Numbered from the stretch's first letter, positions 41,787-50,466 are shown. The stretch is DNA of 64,000 nucleotides from Geodermatophilus bullaregiensis (GCF_016907675.1 NZ_JAFBCJ010000001.1:1178001-1242000), one strand, 5' to 3'. Notes: generated by a model from the sequence alone, not told the origin. Translations and numbers: made by a program.

Positions 41787-43016
41787 TCAGCGCGCGGTGG
41801 GCCGGAGGACGACGCCGCTGGCCGGGCGTGCCGGGATCCGGCGCAGCGAGATCGTGAGGTCCTGGTCGGCGGGGATCTCGAACGGCGCCCTGGCCAGCTG
41901 CGGGGCCAGCGCGGCCAGCAGCGCGACGGTGATCTGCTCGCCGGGGCAGCGGTGGTTGGTCCGCGGGTCGCCGCCGCCCTGGGGCACGAGGTCGAACTCC
42001 CCGATCTCCCGGCCGAGGAAGCGCTCGGGCCGGAAGGTGTAGGGGTCCTCCCACAGGTCCGGGTCGTGGCCCTGCCCGTAGACGTCGAGCAGCACCATGG
42101 AGTTGCGCGGGATCGTCTGCCCCCCGAACTCGAGCCGCTGCGGCGCCCGGCCGCCGATGAACGGCGCGAACGGGTAGAAGCGGCGCACCTCGTGCGCCCA
42201 GGCCTCGGCGAACGCGGCGTCGGCGCCGGCCAGCCGCGCGCGGTGCTGCGGCCACCGGGCCAGCGCGTGCCCGGAGAAGGCCGTGAACCAGGCGACGGCG
42301 GTGGTCGGGCGGATGACGTTGAGCAGCTCGACGGCGGCCACCCGCGGGTCCAGCAGCCCGCCGTCGGCGTCGCGGTGCGCGGCCACCACCTGCAGCACCG
42401 ACCCCGGCGGCGCCACGTCCTCCCCCGCGCGGACCTGCTCGACGATCCCCGCCAGCCAGTCCTCGCGGCGGCCCCGCGCCCGCCGCGCCCGCCAGTGCCG
42501 GGGGCCGGCGCTGGCGAAGCTGTCGACCATCGCGAGCAGGTCACGGGCCAGCGCCGGTACCTCGTCCCGCGTCAGCGGGACACCGGCCCACCGGGTGACC
42601 GCGCCGGCGATGACCCGCGCCGACTCGTCGAACAGCACGACCTCCGGCCGGGTCGCCCACTCCCGCGCGGCGGTGTCCCAGTCCGCGCAGGCCCGCTGCA
42701 CCAGGGCCTCGACGGCGGCGGGGTCCATGAGCACCGACACGAACATCGCCTTGCGCACCCGGTGGGCCTCCCCGTCGAGGGTGTGCACCGCGCCCTTGCC
42801 GAACAGCGTCCCCTGCACCGGCTCGGGGATGGCGTGCGCACGGTGCACGTGGTCCTCGTCGTAGAGGAACCGCGCGGCCTCGGGACCCTCGACGGCGACC
42901 GCGGGCAGCCCGCCGAGCCGGGTGCCGGCCGCGCGCAGGCCGCGGGCGCGGCGCAGGTCGGGCATCCAGGCGTAGCCCTTGGTCAGCAGGGCGAGGCCGT
43001 TCTCCAGGCGTGGCAT
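41787..43016 (-). CDS. CYP152-like cytochrome P450 peroxygenase
   Basis: 409 residues. Haem ligand C357 in N-H-R-C-P-G-E-Q. The I-helix reads L-N-V-I-R-P-T-T-A-V-A-W-F, with the R236-P237 pair that in the CYP152 group replaces the usual acid-alcohol pair and binds the fatty-acid carboxylate for hydrogen peroxide use. So it probably hydroxylates or decarboxylates fatty acids with H2O2, without a redox partner. None is encoded next to it. E-V-R-R-F-Y-P-F-A-P is the ExxR helix. ATG at 43016. Confidence 0.88.
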   Translation of the reverse strand: MPRLENGLALLTKGYAWMPDLRRARGLRAAGTRLGGLPAVAVEGPEAARFLYDEDHVHRAHAIPEPVQGTLFGKGAVHTLDGEAHRVRKAMFVSVLMDPAAVEALVQRACADWDTAAREWATRPEVVLFDESARVIAGAVTRWAGVPLTRDEVPALARDLLAMVDSFASAGPRHWRARRARGRREDWLAGIVEQVRAGEDVAPPGSVLQVVAAHRDADGGLLDPRVAAVELLNVIRPTTAVAWFTAFSGHALARWPQHRARLAGADAAFAEAWAHEVRRFYPFAPFIGGRAPQRLEFGGQTIPRNSMVLLDVYGQGHDPDLWEDPYTFRPERFLGREIGEFDLVPQGGGDPRTNHRCPGEQITVALLAALAPQLARAPFEIPADQDLTISLRRIPARPASGVVLRPTAR

Positions 43017-43106
43017 GCCGGACCCCCTGCCCAGGGCCGTGGCCGGACAACCGCGGTCGGCGTCGCCGCGACCGCCGGTCCCGCCACGTCGCTCACCCGG
43101 GGGCGC

Positions 43107-44729
43107 TCACCCGGGCCGCTGCTCCTGCACGCGGTCGTCGCGCGGCTCGGTGGCCCCGTCCGGGGGGCTCTCGCCGGGCGACCGGTCGTCGCGGCGGCCC
43201 GCCGAGCGGCCGTGACCCAGCCGGCGCAGCAGGGCGGCGACCTCCCCGGCCGCCGACGTCGTCGCCGACCCCTCGGGCACCCGGGCGGCGACGGCCTGCA
43301 GCGCCTCGGCCAGCCCGCGCTCGTCGTCGTCGAGCATCCCGCGGTAGGCGGGGTCGAGCAGGTACCCGGTGGGCGGGGTGGACAGGCAGCCGATGAGGTC
43401 GAGCAGCACCTCCAGCCGCCGGGCGGCCTCGGGGGCCGGGGTGTCGGCGCGCGACATCGCGACGGTCTCGACGTCCTGCTCCCACAGCCGGCTGCGGGCG
43501 GGGTCCTCGCGCAGCGCCAGCACGGTGCCCGACCGGTGGCGCGGCTCGCGGCCGGGCCCGTTGACGGCGCTGCGCACCTGGTGGGCGATGCGGATCAGGT
43601 CGTCGTCGAGCATCGAGGTGCCCACGAAGAGCACGTGCCGGGTGAGCAGCAGCGAGTGCAGGACACCGGCCAGCGCGGCCCGCGAGTCACCCAGCTGCAG
43701 GTACTCCTCGCGGGTCAGCACGACGCTGGCGGGGTGCGCGGCGTCGCCGTGCAGCTTGAGCAGCCACGGCCGGCCCGGCTGCGCCTCGTCGTAGGGCAGC
43801 ACCGACAGCTCCCGGCCGATGTCGGCGGCGGCCAGCTCGACCAGCGGGTCGTAGTTGGTGGTCACGAACTCCTGCACCGGCAGGTCGGCGATCAGGGCGT
43901 GGGCCAGCGCGTAGGGGCCGGGGCCGAAGCGCTCCTGCACGAACTCCTCGAGCCGCTCGCGCCCCAGCTCGCGGGCCAGCAGCGCCGCGGAGTCCTGCGG
44001 GGGCAGCTGGGACAGCCCGGCGCGCAGGTCCCCGTCCAGGCCGGAGCGCCCGGCCAGCTCGTCGAGCAGCTGCTCCCAGGTGGGCAGCCCCGCCGCGGCG
44101 CTGACGCCGGCGCCGATGAACAGCGCCAGCTGCCCGCGGCGCGCCCGCTCCCCCAGCTGCTCGGCCAGCGCCCGCAGCGGGTCGGGCAGGTCCCAGCCGG
44201 CCGTGCCGCGGCGGATCCGCTGGGCGGCGGCCAGGTCGCTGGGCCCGCGCAGCACCAGGGCGACGTCGAAGCCGTGCTCGGCGGCCGCGTCCCGCAGTAC
44301 CGGCAGCAGCTGCTGCAGCAGGTCGCCGCGGCGCCCGGCGGCCCCGCCCCAGCCGGTGCCCAGGGCCGGCAGGCCGACCAGCCGCCGCGCCCGCCCGTGC
44401 ACCGGCTCGCCGACCGCGCGGCGGGCGACGGCGGCCAGCGCCTCGCGGGCGCCCTCGAGCAGCCAGTCCAGGCCGCGGCCGCAGTCGTCGACGGTGTCGA
44501 GCAGCCAGACCCGCCGGTCGCCCGTCCCGGGGACCTGCACCACGCGCTCGGCGCCCGACCAGGCGAGGTCGACGCAGACGCCCTCGGCGTCCTCGTCGGC
44601 GACCAGGTCGTCGGGCAGCAGGTCCCGCCAGCTGCCGGCCACCCGCAGGCTGCGGCCGGTGGGCACGAGGACGTCGTCGCAGACCAGGCGGGTCAGGTCG
44701 GCGCCGACGACGAAGACGTGTCCGCTCAC
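43107..44729 (-). CDS. Macro-like domain fused to SIR2-family domain
   Basis: 540 residues. Residues 1-165 resemble a macro (ADP-ribose-binding) domain: V-F-V-V-G-A-D-L-T-R-L-V-C-D-D-V-L at the start and R-L-V-G-L-P-A-L-G-T-G-W-G-G-A at 116-130. Residues about 196-440 are a SIR2-type NAD-binding fold with F-I-G-A-G-V-S (204-210), V-T-T-N-Y-D (289-294; N292), and L-K-L-H-G-D (324-329; H327), and F-V-G-T-S-M-L-D-D-D. N292 and H327 equivalents are the catalytic residues in SIR2 NADases. About 100 further residues have no named fold; the end is polar. SIR2 proteins of this type are frequent in anti-phage systems that deplete NAD, and macro-SIR2 pairs also act in protein ADP-ribosylation. No adjacent partner gene. 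Assignment is inference. Confidence 0.7.
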   Translation of the reverse strand: MSGHVFVVGADLTRLVCDDVLVPTGRSLRVAGSWRDLLPDDLVADEDAEGVCVDLAWSGAERVVQVPGTGDRRVWLLDTVDDCGRGLDWLLEGAREALAAVARRAVGEPVHGRARRLVGLPALGTGWGGAAGRRGDLLQQLLPVLRDAAAEHGFDVALVLRGPSDLAAAQRIRRGTAGWDLPDPLRALAEQLGERARRGQLALFIGAGVSAAAGLPTWEQLLDELAGRSGLDGDLRAGLSQLPPQDSAALLARELGRERLEEFVQERFGPGPYALAHALIADLPVQEFVTTNYDPLVELAAADIGRELSVLPYDEAQPGRPWLLKLHGDAAHPASVVLTREEYLQLGDSRAALAGVLHSLLLTRHVLFVGTSMLDDDLIRIAHQVRSAVNGPGREPRHRSGTVLALREDPARSRLWEQDVETVAMSRADTPAPEAARRLEVLLDLIGCLSTPPTGYLLDPAYRGMLDDDERGLAEALQAVAARVPEGSATTSAAGEVAALLRRLGHGRSAGRRDDRSPGESPPDGATEPRDDRVQEQRPG

Positions 44730-44775
44730 GCCCGGCTCCTACCCCGGGACTCCCCCGGCCGGAACCAGCCCGGGC

Positions 44776-45411
44776 TCAGGCGCTGCCGCAGCCGCCCGCC
44801 GCGCACGCGCAGCCGGCGCACCCGGCCGGGCGGGCCGGCACCGGCCGCGCGGCGACGGCGCGCAGCCCGGCCGCGCCGACCAGGAGCGGCACCGCGGCCA
44901 GGCCGGTCACCAGCGCGGCGACGGCCGTGGCGACGCCGGCCGCGCGGTCGGTGCCCACGACGGCGGCGGTCGCGGCCAGCAGCCCGGTCACCAGGACCGC
45001 CCAGACCGTCAGCGCGGAGCCCGCGCGGCGGGTCGTGCCGCCGCGGGCGAGGGCGACCGCCGCGGCGGCGAGCAGCGCCAGCGGCACGCCGGCGAGCAGC
45101 ACCCAGGCGGTGGCGGCCGCGGAGACGACCGCCACCACGGCGGCGGCGACGCCCTCGGCGACGGCCAGGCCGCCGGGCAGGGCCGCGCCGGCGCGCAGCA
45201 GGACCGCACCGCGGAGGGCGGCGAGCACGCCGAGGGCACCGAGCAGCAGCCGGGCGCCGAGGTCACCGGTCACCACGGCGACCACCGCGAGGACGACCAG
45301 CAGCACGCCGAGTCCCGCCCGGACCGGCCACGCCCGCCGCGCCGTCTCCTGCGCGCTGCGCGTGCCGGTCGTCGTCCGTCGTGCCGTGCGTGCCGTCGTC
45401 CCGTTGACCAC
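44776..45411 (-). CDS. DUF308/HdeD-like membrane protein with Cys-rich tail
   Basis: 211 residues with about six membrane segments in pairs (G-L-G-V-L-L-V-V-L-A-V-V-A-V-V, L-L-L-G-A-L-G-V-L-A-A-L-R-G-A-V), resembling HdeD/DUF308 proteins. The last residues are C-A-G-C-A-C-x-A-A-G-G-C-G, a cysteine cluster (C-x2-C-x-C-x4-C) that could bind a metal or a thiol. GTG 45411 is used as start; 46 codons further upstream the frame stays open but is Arg/Pro-rich and unlikely. No family-known function. Confidence 0.6.
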   Translation of the reverse strand: MVNGTTARTARRTTTGTRSAQETARRAWPVRAGLGVLLVVLAVVAVVTGDLGARLLLGALGVLAALRGAVLLRAGAALPGGLAVAEGVAAAVVAVVSAAATAWVLLAGVPLALLAAAAVALARGGTTRRAGSALTVWAVLVTGLLAATAAVVGTDRAAGVATAVAALVTGLAAVPLLVGAAGLRAVAARPVPARPAGCAGCACAAGGCGSA

Positions 45412-45588
45412 GGGCCCAGTGTCCCGCACGCCCGCCACCCGCTCCGCGGCGCACCCGGCGGGGCGCTGGACGGGCCGGTCGACCCGGCGATCGCCACCCG
45501 CGGGCCGACCGCGCCGGACGACGCGGCGGGCGGGGGCCCGTTGTGCCACGCTGATCCGTCACACGGGGGCGCCGAGAGGAGACCGACC

Positions 45589-46428
45589 ATGGGCGGGCAG
45601 CGCACGACGACGGGTGCCGCCGGCCGGGCGGGGGACAGCGACGCCCTGGAGCACCTGGCCCGGGTGGGGCTCATCGCCTACGGGGTGGTGCACGTGCTCG
45701 TGGCCTGGCTGGCCCTGCAGCTGGCCTGGGGCGGCGGCGGGCAGTCGGCCGACCAGTCGGGCGCGCTGGCCACGCTGGCCGCCTCACCGGTGGGTAAGCC
45801 GCTGCTGTGGGTGCTGGCCGTCGGCCTGGTCGCGCTGGCGCTCTGGCAGGCCGCCGAGGTGCTGCGCTGGCGGTCGGGCTGGTCGGCGTCCGGCGACGTC
45901 CGGAAGCGCGCCGTCACCAAGACGGTGAAGGCGGTGGCCAAGACCGTCGTCTACGCGGCGCTGGCGGTCCTGGCGTTCCGCTTCGCCACCGGCGGCGGGC
46001 AGTCCAGCGCCGGCCAGCAGCAGCAGGCCACGGCGGGCGTGTTCGGCTGGCCTGGCGGGCGCTGGCTGGTGGGCCTGGCGGGGCTCGTCGTCATCGGGGT
46101 GTGCGTGCACCACGTCCTCAAGGGCCTGAAGAAGAGCTTCCTCGAGGAGATCGACCTCACCGCGGCGCCCCCCGGTGCCGAGCGCCTGGTCACCCGGCTC
46201 GGCCAGGTCGGTTACCCGGCCAAGGGCATCGCGCTCGGCGTCGTCGGGGCGCTGCTGGTGTACGCGGCGGTCACCGTCGACCCCGCGCAGTCCGCGGGAC
46301 TCGACGGCGCGCTGCGGACCATCCTCGACGCACCGTTCGGCCGCGTGCTGCTCACGCTCGTCGCGCTGGGCATCGCCGCGTTCGGCGCGTTCTGCTTCGT
46401 GCGGGCGCGCTATCCCGAGCGCACCTGA
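45589..46428 (+). CDS. DUF1206-family membrane protein, first copy
   Basis: 279 residues with six membrane helices in three internal repeats, each starting with a V-G-x-x-A-Y/K-G-V/I-x-x-x-x-V/L pattern (R-V-G-L-I-A-Y-G-V-V-H-V-L, then K-T-V-V-Y-A-A-L-A, then Q-V-G-Y-P-A-K-G-I-A), typical of DUF1206. No function is established for the family. A GAGAGGAGA site precedes the ATG. Its last base is the first base of the next ATG, so both are cotranscribed and coupled. Confidence 0.85.
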   Translation: MGGQRTTTGAAGRAGDSDALEHLARVGLIAYGVVHVLVAWLALQLAWGGGGQSADQSGALATLAASPVGKPLLWVLAVGLVALALWQAAEVLRWRSGWSASGDVRKRAVTKTVKAVAKTVVYAALAVLAFRFATGGGQSSAGQQQQATAGVFGWPGGRWLVGLAGLVVIGVCVHHVLKGLKKSFLEEIDLTAAPPGAERLVTRLGQVGYPAKGIALGVVGALLVYAAVTVDPAQSAGLDGALRTILDAPFGRVLLTLVALGIAAFGAFCFVRARYPERT

Positions 46429-47342
46429 TGGAGGACCCCCTCCTCCCCACCCCTCGCACGCGCGGGATGGGCCCCGGGAGGGGGCCACGGGCCCTGCTGG
46501 ACCGTGTGCACCGGGCGGTGGAGGCGGCTCGGGAGGTCACCGACCACCCGGTGCTGGCCGCCGCGGCGCGCGTCGGGCTGGTGGCCTACGGCGTCGTCCA
46601 CCTGCTCATCGGCTGGCTGACCTGGCAGGTGGCCCGCGGCGCGGGGAGCACCGACGCCGACCAGACCGGCGCACTGCAGACGGTCGCAGGCACCCCTGGC
46701 GGGTCGGTGCTGCTGTGGGCGATCGGCCTGGGGATGCTGGCGCTGGCGCTGTGGCAGGGCGGTGAGGTGCTGCTGTGGTGGCGGGGGCTGCTCGACCGCG
46801 AGCACCGCACCCGGACGGCGGTCGTGTGCGCCAAGTGCCTGGCCAAGTCGGCCGTCTACGCCGTGCTCGCGGTCACCGCGCTGCTGTTCGCCGTGGGCGC
46901 GGAGTACGAGGCCGACGAGCGGCTGCGCGAGCTGACCGGCGAGACGCTCGAGGTGCCCGGCGGCGCGGTCGCGGTGGCGGCCGCCGCGGTCGGCGTCGTC
47001 GGGCTCGGGGCCTACTCGCTGCTGCGCGGGGTCACCGGCGGCTTCATGCGCGACATCGACCTGCCCGCCGCGCCCGACCGCTGGGAGCCGGTCATCGAGG
47101 TGATCGGGCGGGTCGGCTACGCGGCCAAGGGCGTGGCGTTCGGCGTCGTCGGCGTCCTGCTGTTCCGCGCGGCGACGACGGCCGACGTCAGCACCGCCAC
47201 GGGCCTGGACGGCGCGGTGACCGCCATCGGGGGCACCGGCGCCGGCCCGGTGCTGCTGACCGTCGTCGCGGCCGGGTTCGCCGCGTTCGGGGTGTACGCG
47301 CTGGCCCGCGCCCGCTATCCCGACCGCGACCCGTCGTCCTGA
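46428..47342 (+). CDS. DUF1206-family membrane protein, second copy
   Basis: 304 residues, six membrane helices plus a 45-residue polar N-terminal extension (P-L-L-P-T-P-R-T-R, then R-A-L-L-D-R-V-H-R-A-V-E). Three DUF1206 repeats again (R-V-G-L-V-A-Y-G-V-V-H-L-L, S-A-V-Y-A-V-L, R-V-G-Y-A-A-K-G-V-A). It is a tandem paralogue of the previous gene, overlapping it by one base (TGATG). Two adjacent DUF1206 proteins may form a hetero-oligomer. Unknown function. Confidence 0.85.
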   Translation: MEDPLLPTPRTRGMGPGRGPRALLDRVHRAVEAAREVTDHPVLAAAARVGLVAYGVVHLLIGWLTWQVARGAGSTDADQTGALQTVAGTPGGSVLLWAIGLGMLALALWQGGEVLLWWRGLLDREHRTRTAVVCAKCLAKSAVYAVLAVTALLFAVGAEYEADERLRELTGETLEVPGGAVAVAAAAVGVVGLGAYSLLRGVTGGFMRDIDLPAAPDRWEPVIEVIGRVGYAAKGVAFGVVGVLLFRAATTADVSTATGLDGAVTAIGGTGAGPVLLTVVAAGFAAFGVYALARARYPDRDPSS

Positions 47343-47368
47343 CGGCCCCCCTGGCGGGGCCCGTCAGG
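47338..47368. terminator. Hairpin between convergent DUF1206 and reductase genes
   Basis: CCTGACGG (47338-47345) pairs with CCGTCAGG (47361-47368), with CCCC/GGGG inside. Both stop codons lie within the stem. Confidence 0.6.
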
Positions 47369-48125
47369 TGCGGGGGCCGCCGGCGACGTAGACGACCTGG
47401 CCGGAGACGAAGCCGGCACCCTCGCTGACGAAGTACGACACGGTGTGCGCGATGTCCTCGGGCACACCGGCCCGGGCCACCGGGATGGCCGCGGCGCGCT
47501 CGGCCACGTACTCCTCCCAGTCCCGGCCGATCCGCTCGGCGGTGGCCTTGGTCATCTCGGTCTGGATGAAGCCGGGGGCGACGGCGTTGGCGGTCACGCC
47601 GAACTTGCCCAGCTCGACGGCCAGGGTCTTGGTGAAGCCCTGCAGGCCGGCCTTGGCGGTGGCGTAGTTGGCCTGGCCGCGGTTGCCCAGCGCCGAGGTG
47701 CTCGACAGGTTGACGATCCGGCCCCACCGGGCGTCGACCATGTACCGCTGCACGGCGCGGGCCATGAGGAACGAGCCGCGCAGGTGCACGTGCATGACCA
47801 GGTCCCAGTCGGCGTCGGTCATCTTGAACAGCATGTTGTCGCGGGTGACGCCCGCGTTGTTGACCAGCACGACCGGCGGGCCGAGCTCGGCGGCGACCCG
47901 GTCGACGGCGGCCTGCACCTGCTCGGGGTCGCCCACGTCGGCCCCGACGCCCAGCGCGCGTCCCCCGGCGGCCTCGATCGCCTGCACGGTGCCCGCGGTC
48001 GAGGACTCGTCGAGGTCGATCACCGCGACGGCGAAGCCGTCGGCGGCCAGGCGCAGCGCGGTGGCCGCGCCGATGCCGCGGGCGGCGCCGGTGACGATCG
48101 CGACGCGGGCGGGGGTCTCGCTCAT
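47364..48125 (-). CDS. 3-oxoacyl-reductase, FabG-like SDR
   Basis: 253 residues, the classical short-chain dehydrogenase length. T-G-A-A-R-G-I-G cofactor motif, N-N-A-G-V-T-R-D-N-M-L, catalytic Ser in L-S-S-T-S-A-L-G-N-R-G-Q and Y-A-T-A-K (Y-x3-K). FabG-type enzymes reduce 3-oxoacyl-ACP or acetoacetyl-CoA with NADPH. Divided from the upstream thiolase by a hairpin. Thiolase plus reductase next to each other is the usual start of polyhydroxyalkanoate or butyrate-type metabolism, and may also serve aromatic-acid beta-oxidation. Regulator unknown. Confidence 0.9.
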   Translation of the reverse strand: MSETPARVAIVTGAARGIGAATALRLAADGFAVAVIDLDESSTAGTVQAIEAAGGRALGVGADVGDPEQVQAAVDRVAAELGPPVVLVNNAGVTRDNMLFKMTDADWDLVMHVHLRGSFLMARAVQRYMVDARWGRIVNLSSTSALGNRGQANYATAKAGLQGFTKTLAVELGKFGVTANAVAPGFIQTEMTKATAERIGRDWEEYVAERAAAIPVARAGVPEDIAHTVSYFVSEGAGFVSGQVVYVAGGPRT

Positions 48126-48146
48126 GGGGGCGTTCTCCTGGGGCTC

Positions 48147-48180
48147 GGGGGCTGCCGGCCGATCATGCCGGGCAGCCCCC
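48147..48180 (-). terminator. Hairpin between thiolase and reductase genes
   Basis: GGGGGCTGCC (48147-48156) pairs with GGCAGCCCCC (48171-48180), with partial GC pairing extending inward. It may cut mRNA read-through from thiolase to reductase. Confidence 0.6.
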
Positions 48181-48199
48181 GTCCCCGCCGGGCGGGGTG

Positions 48200-49411
48200 C
48201 TACACCCGCTCGAAGAGCGCGGCGAGGCCCTGCCCGCCGCCGATGCACATGGTCTCCAGGCCGTAGCGGGCCTCGCGGCGGGCCATCTCCCGGATCAGCG
48301 TGGCGAGGATGCGACCGCCGGTGGCGCCGACCGGGTGGCCGAGGGAGATGCCCGAGCCGTTGACGTTCATCCGGTCGAAGTCGGCCTCGGTGAAGCCCCA
48401 CTCGCGGGTCACCGCGAGGACCTGGCTGGCGAAGGCCTCGTTGAGCTCGATGAGGTCGACGTCGGAGAGCTTGAGGCCGGCGAGGTCGAGCGCCTTGGCC
48501 GTCGCCGGGACCGGGCCGATGCCCATGGTCTTCGGCGGGACGCCGGCCACCGCCCACGACACGATCCGGGCCAGCGGGCGCAGCCCGAGCTCGGCGGCCT
48601 TCTCCGGCGAGGTGACGACGCAGATCGCGGCGCCGTCGTTCTGGCCGCTGGCGTTGCCGGCGGTGACGGTGGCCTCGGGGTCGTCCCTGCCCATGATCGG
48701 GCGCAGCTTCGCGAGGGTCTCGACGTTCGAGTCGGGGCGGATGTGCTCGTCGCGGTCGACGACGGTGTCGCCCTTGCGGCCCTTGACGGTCACCGGGACG
48801 ATCTCGTCGGCGAAGCGGCCGGCCTCGGTGGCGGCGGCGGCGCGCCGGTGGCTGCGGACGGAGTACTCGTCCTGCTCCTCGCGCCCGATCTCGTAGTCAC
48901 GGCGCAGGTTCTCGGCGGTCTCGAGCATGCCGCCGGGCACCGGGTGGTCGACCCCGCCGGCGGTGACGCGGCCGCGGGCCAGGCCGTCCTGCAGCAGGAC
49001 GCCCGGGCCGGCCTTGACGCCCCAGCGCATGGCGGTCGAGTAGAACGGCGCGTTGCTCATCGACTCGGCACCGCCGGCCAGCACGACCTCGGCCGAGCCG
49101 GTCTGCACCTGCATCGCCGCGTAGAGCACCGCCTGCAGGCCCGACCCGCAGCGGCGGTCGACCTGGATGCCCGCGGCGGTCACCGGGAGGCCGGCGTCGA
49201 GGGCGGCGACCCGGCCGATCGCCGGTGCCTCCATCGTCGGGTAGCAGTGGCCGAGGACGACGTCGTCGACCGACTCCGGCGGCAGGCCGGTGCGCTCCAT
49301 CAGCGCGCGGACGACGGTGCTGGCCAGGTCCTGCACGGGCACGTCCCGCAACGAGCCCCCGAAGCCCCCGACCGGGGTCCGCAACGGCTCACAGATGACC
49401 GCGTCGCGCAC
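48200..49411 (-). CDS. Acetyl-CoA acetyltransferase (thiolase)
   Basis: 403 residues. The first nucleophile is C88 in V-D-R-R-C-G-S-G; the later G-S-G-I-S-L-G-H-P-V-G-A-T-G carries the catalytic His and C-I-G-G-G-Q-G-L-A-A-L the second Cys. Thiolase II-type: joins two acetyl-CoA, or cleaves 3-oxoacyl-CoA such as 3-oxoadipyl-CoA. The V-N-V-N-G-S-G-I-S-L-G-H-P loop and the N-E-A-F-A segment are standard. GTG start at 49411. Pairs with the reductase downstream. It could deliver acetyl-CoA and succinyl-CoA from the end of the box route, but the gene is far from it. Confidence 0.92.
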   Translation of the reverse strand: MRDAVICEPLRTPVGGFGGSLRDVPVQDLASTVVRALMERTGLPPESVDDVVLGHCYPTMEAPAIGRVAALDAGLPVTAAGIQVDRRCGSGLQAVLYAAMQVQTGSAEVVLAGGAESMSNAPFYSTAMRWGVKAGPGVLLQDGLARGRVTAGGVDHPVPGGMLETAENLRRDYEIGREEQDEYSVRSHRRAAAATEAGRFADEIVPVTVKGRKGDTVVDRDEHIRPDSNVETLAKLRPIMGRDDPEATVTAGNASGQNDGAAICVVTSPEKAAELGLRPLARIVSWAVAGVPPKTMGIGPVPATAKALDLAGLKLSDVDLIELNEAFASQVLAVTREWGFTEADFDRMNVNGSGISLGHPVGATGGRILATLIREMARREARYGLETMCIGGGQGLAALFERV

Positions 49412-49518
49412 GGCGTCCTCCTCCTCGACTCGGCCGGCACCGTCTCGTCCCGGCGCCGCCGAGTGTGCTCCCCCGGACCGGCGTCCGCGCAGCCGGACCG
49501 GGGAGGGAGGTCCTTACC

Positions 49519-49884
49519 TCAGGCGGCGCCGGCGCCGGGCTCGACCTGCTCGACGCCGAGGAGGTCCCACAGGCCGGTGACCTGCAGTGCCCGGGCCACG
49601 GCGCGGGTCCCGACCAGCACCCGCAGCCGGACGCCCTGCGCCGCGGCGGTCCGGTGCGCGATGGCCAGCGTCGACAGGCCGGCCGAGTCCAGGAAGGTGA
49701 CCGCCTCGAGGTCCACGGTGATCCCGCGCGGCTCGTCGGCGAAGGCCGCATCGAGGGCACGGCGCAGCAGCGGGGCGGTGGAGCAGTCCACCTCACCGGC
49801 CAGGACCAGGCGGGCGGTGCCGTCGACGGTGGCGCTGTCGACGGTCAGCAGTTCGTCGGTGGGGCTCGGTGAGAGGGTGGTCAC
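49519..49884 (-). CDS. STAS-domain anti-sigma-factor antagonist-like protein
   Basis: 121 residues. The STAS domain spans about 18-115 with V-D-C-S-T-A-P-L-L and the phosphorylatable F-L-D-S-A-G-L (S67). Such proteins, when dephosphorylated, bind an anti-sigma factor and free the stress sigma factor. GTG start with GAGGAG upstream. A PP2C phosphatase and RsbQ are 13 kb away; whether this is their substrate is unknown. No anti-sigma kinase neighbours it. Confidence 0.85.
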   Translation of the reverse strand: MTTLSPSPTDELLTVDSATVDGTARLVLAGEVDCSTAPLLRRALDAAFADEPRGITVDLEAVTFLDSAGLSTLAIAHRTAAAQGVRLRVLVGTRAVARALQVTGLWDLLGVEQVEPGAGAA

Positions 49885-50130
49885 GGTGCACTCCTCGCGG
49901 GAGAGCGGGCCCGTACGGAGGAGAGCGGCGAGGGCCGCACCACGGCGCGGAGTCCGGTGCTGACGTGCACGGCTGATGGTTGAACCGCACACCGGACGGT
50001 AGGCGCGGGGCCTGTGGCGCGCAAGGGTCCGGGTCCGTCTCACATCTGCTGCCCGGCGTCGTGCAGCCGCTGCTCACCGGCCCGGTGCAGCCGCCACCGG
50101 CCGGTGGCGGGCGCGGGGATACTGGTCGGC

Positions 50131-50466
50131 GTGAGCAGGTGGCGGCTGGTGCTGGCGGGTCTGATCTGGGCGGCGGTGTCCGTCGTCGCGTTGGCCGCCG
50201 TGGGCAACGTCATCGTCGCCACCGCGTTCATCGTGTTCGGCTTCGTGCTGCTCGTCGTCCTGGCGATGGCCGGCGACTGGGAGCAGCACCCGGACTTCGA
50301 GCAGCGGGAGCTCGCCCGCGCCCGCCGGCGCGCGGTCAAGCGCCAGCGCACCGCCGGCGCCCGCGCCCGCGACCGGGAGCGCTGGGAGGCCCACCAGGCC
50401 AGGCAGGCGGAGAAGGCCGCCCGGGCCGCCGGCACCCGGACGCCGGGGGACGACGGCCGGGGCTGA
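50131..50466 (+). CDS. Small two-helix membrane protein
   Basis: 111 residues: two hydrophobic helices (W-R-L-V-L-A-G-L-I-W-A-A-V-S-V-V-A-L and I-V-A-T-A-F-I-V-F-G-F-V-L-L-V-V-L) and a highly basic helical tail of 60 residues (A-R-A-R-R-R-A-V-K-R-Q-R-T). The tail may be on the cytoplasmic side. The GTG start lies 14 bases after a GCGGGGATAC segment without clear site. Followed by a hairpin. Unknown function. Confidence 0.65.
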   Translation: MSRWRLVLAGLIWAAVSVVALAAVGNVIVATAFIVFGFVLLVVLAMAGDWEQHPDFEQRELARARRRAVKRQRTAGARARDRERWEAHQARQAEKAARAAGTRTPGDDGRG

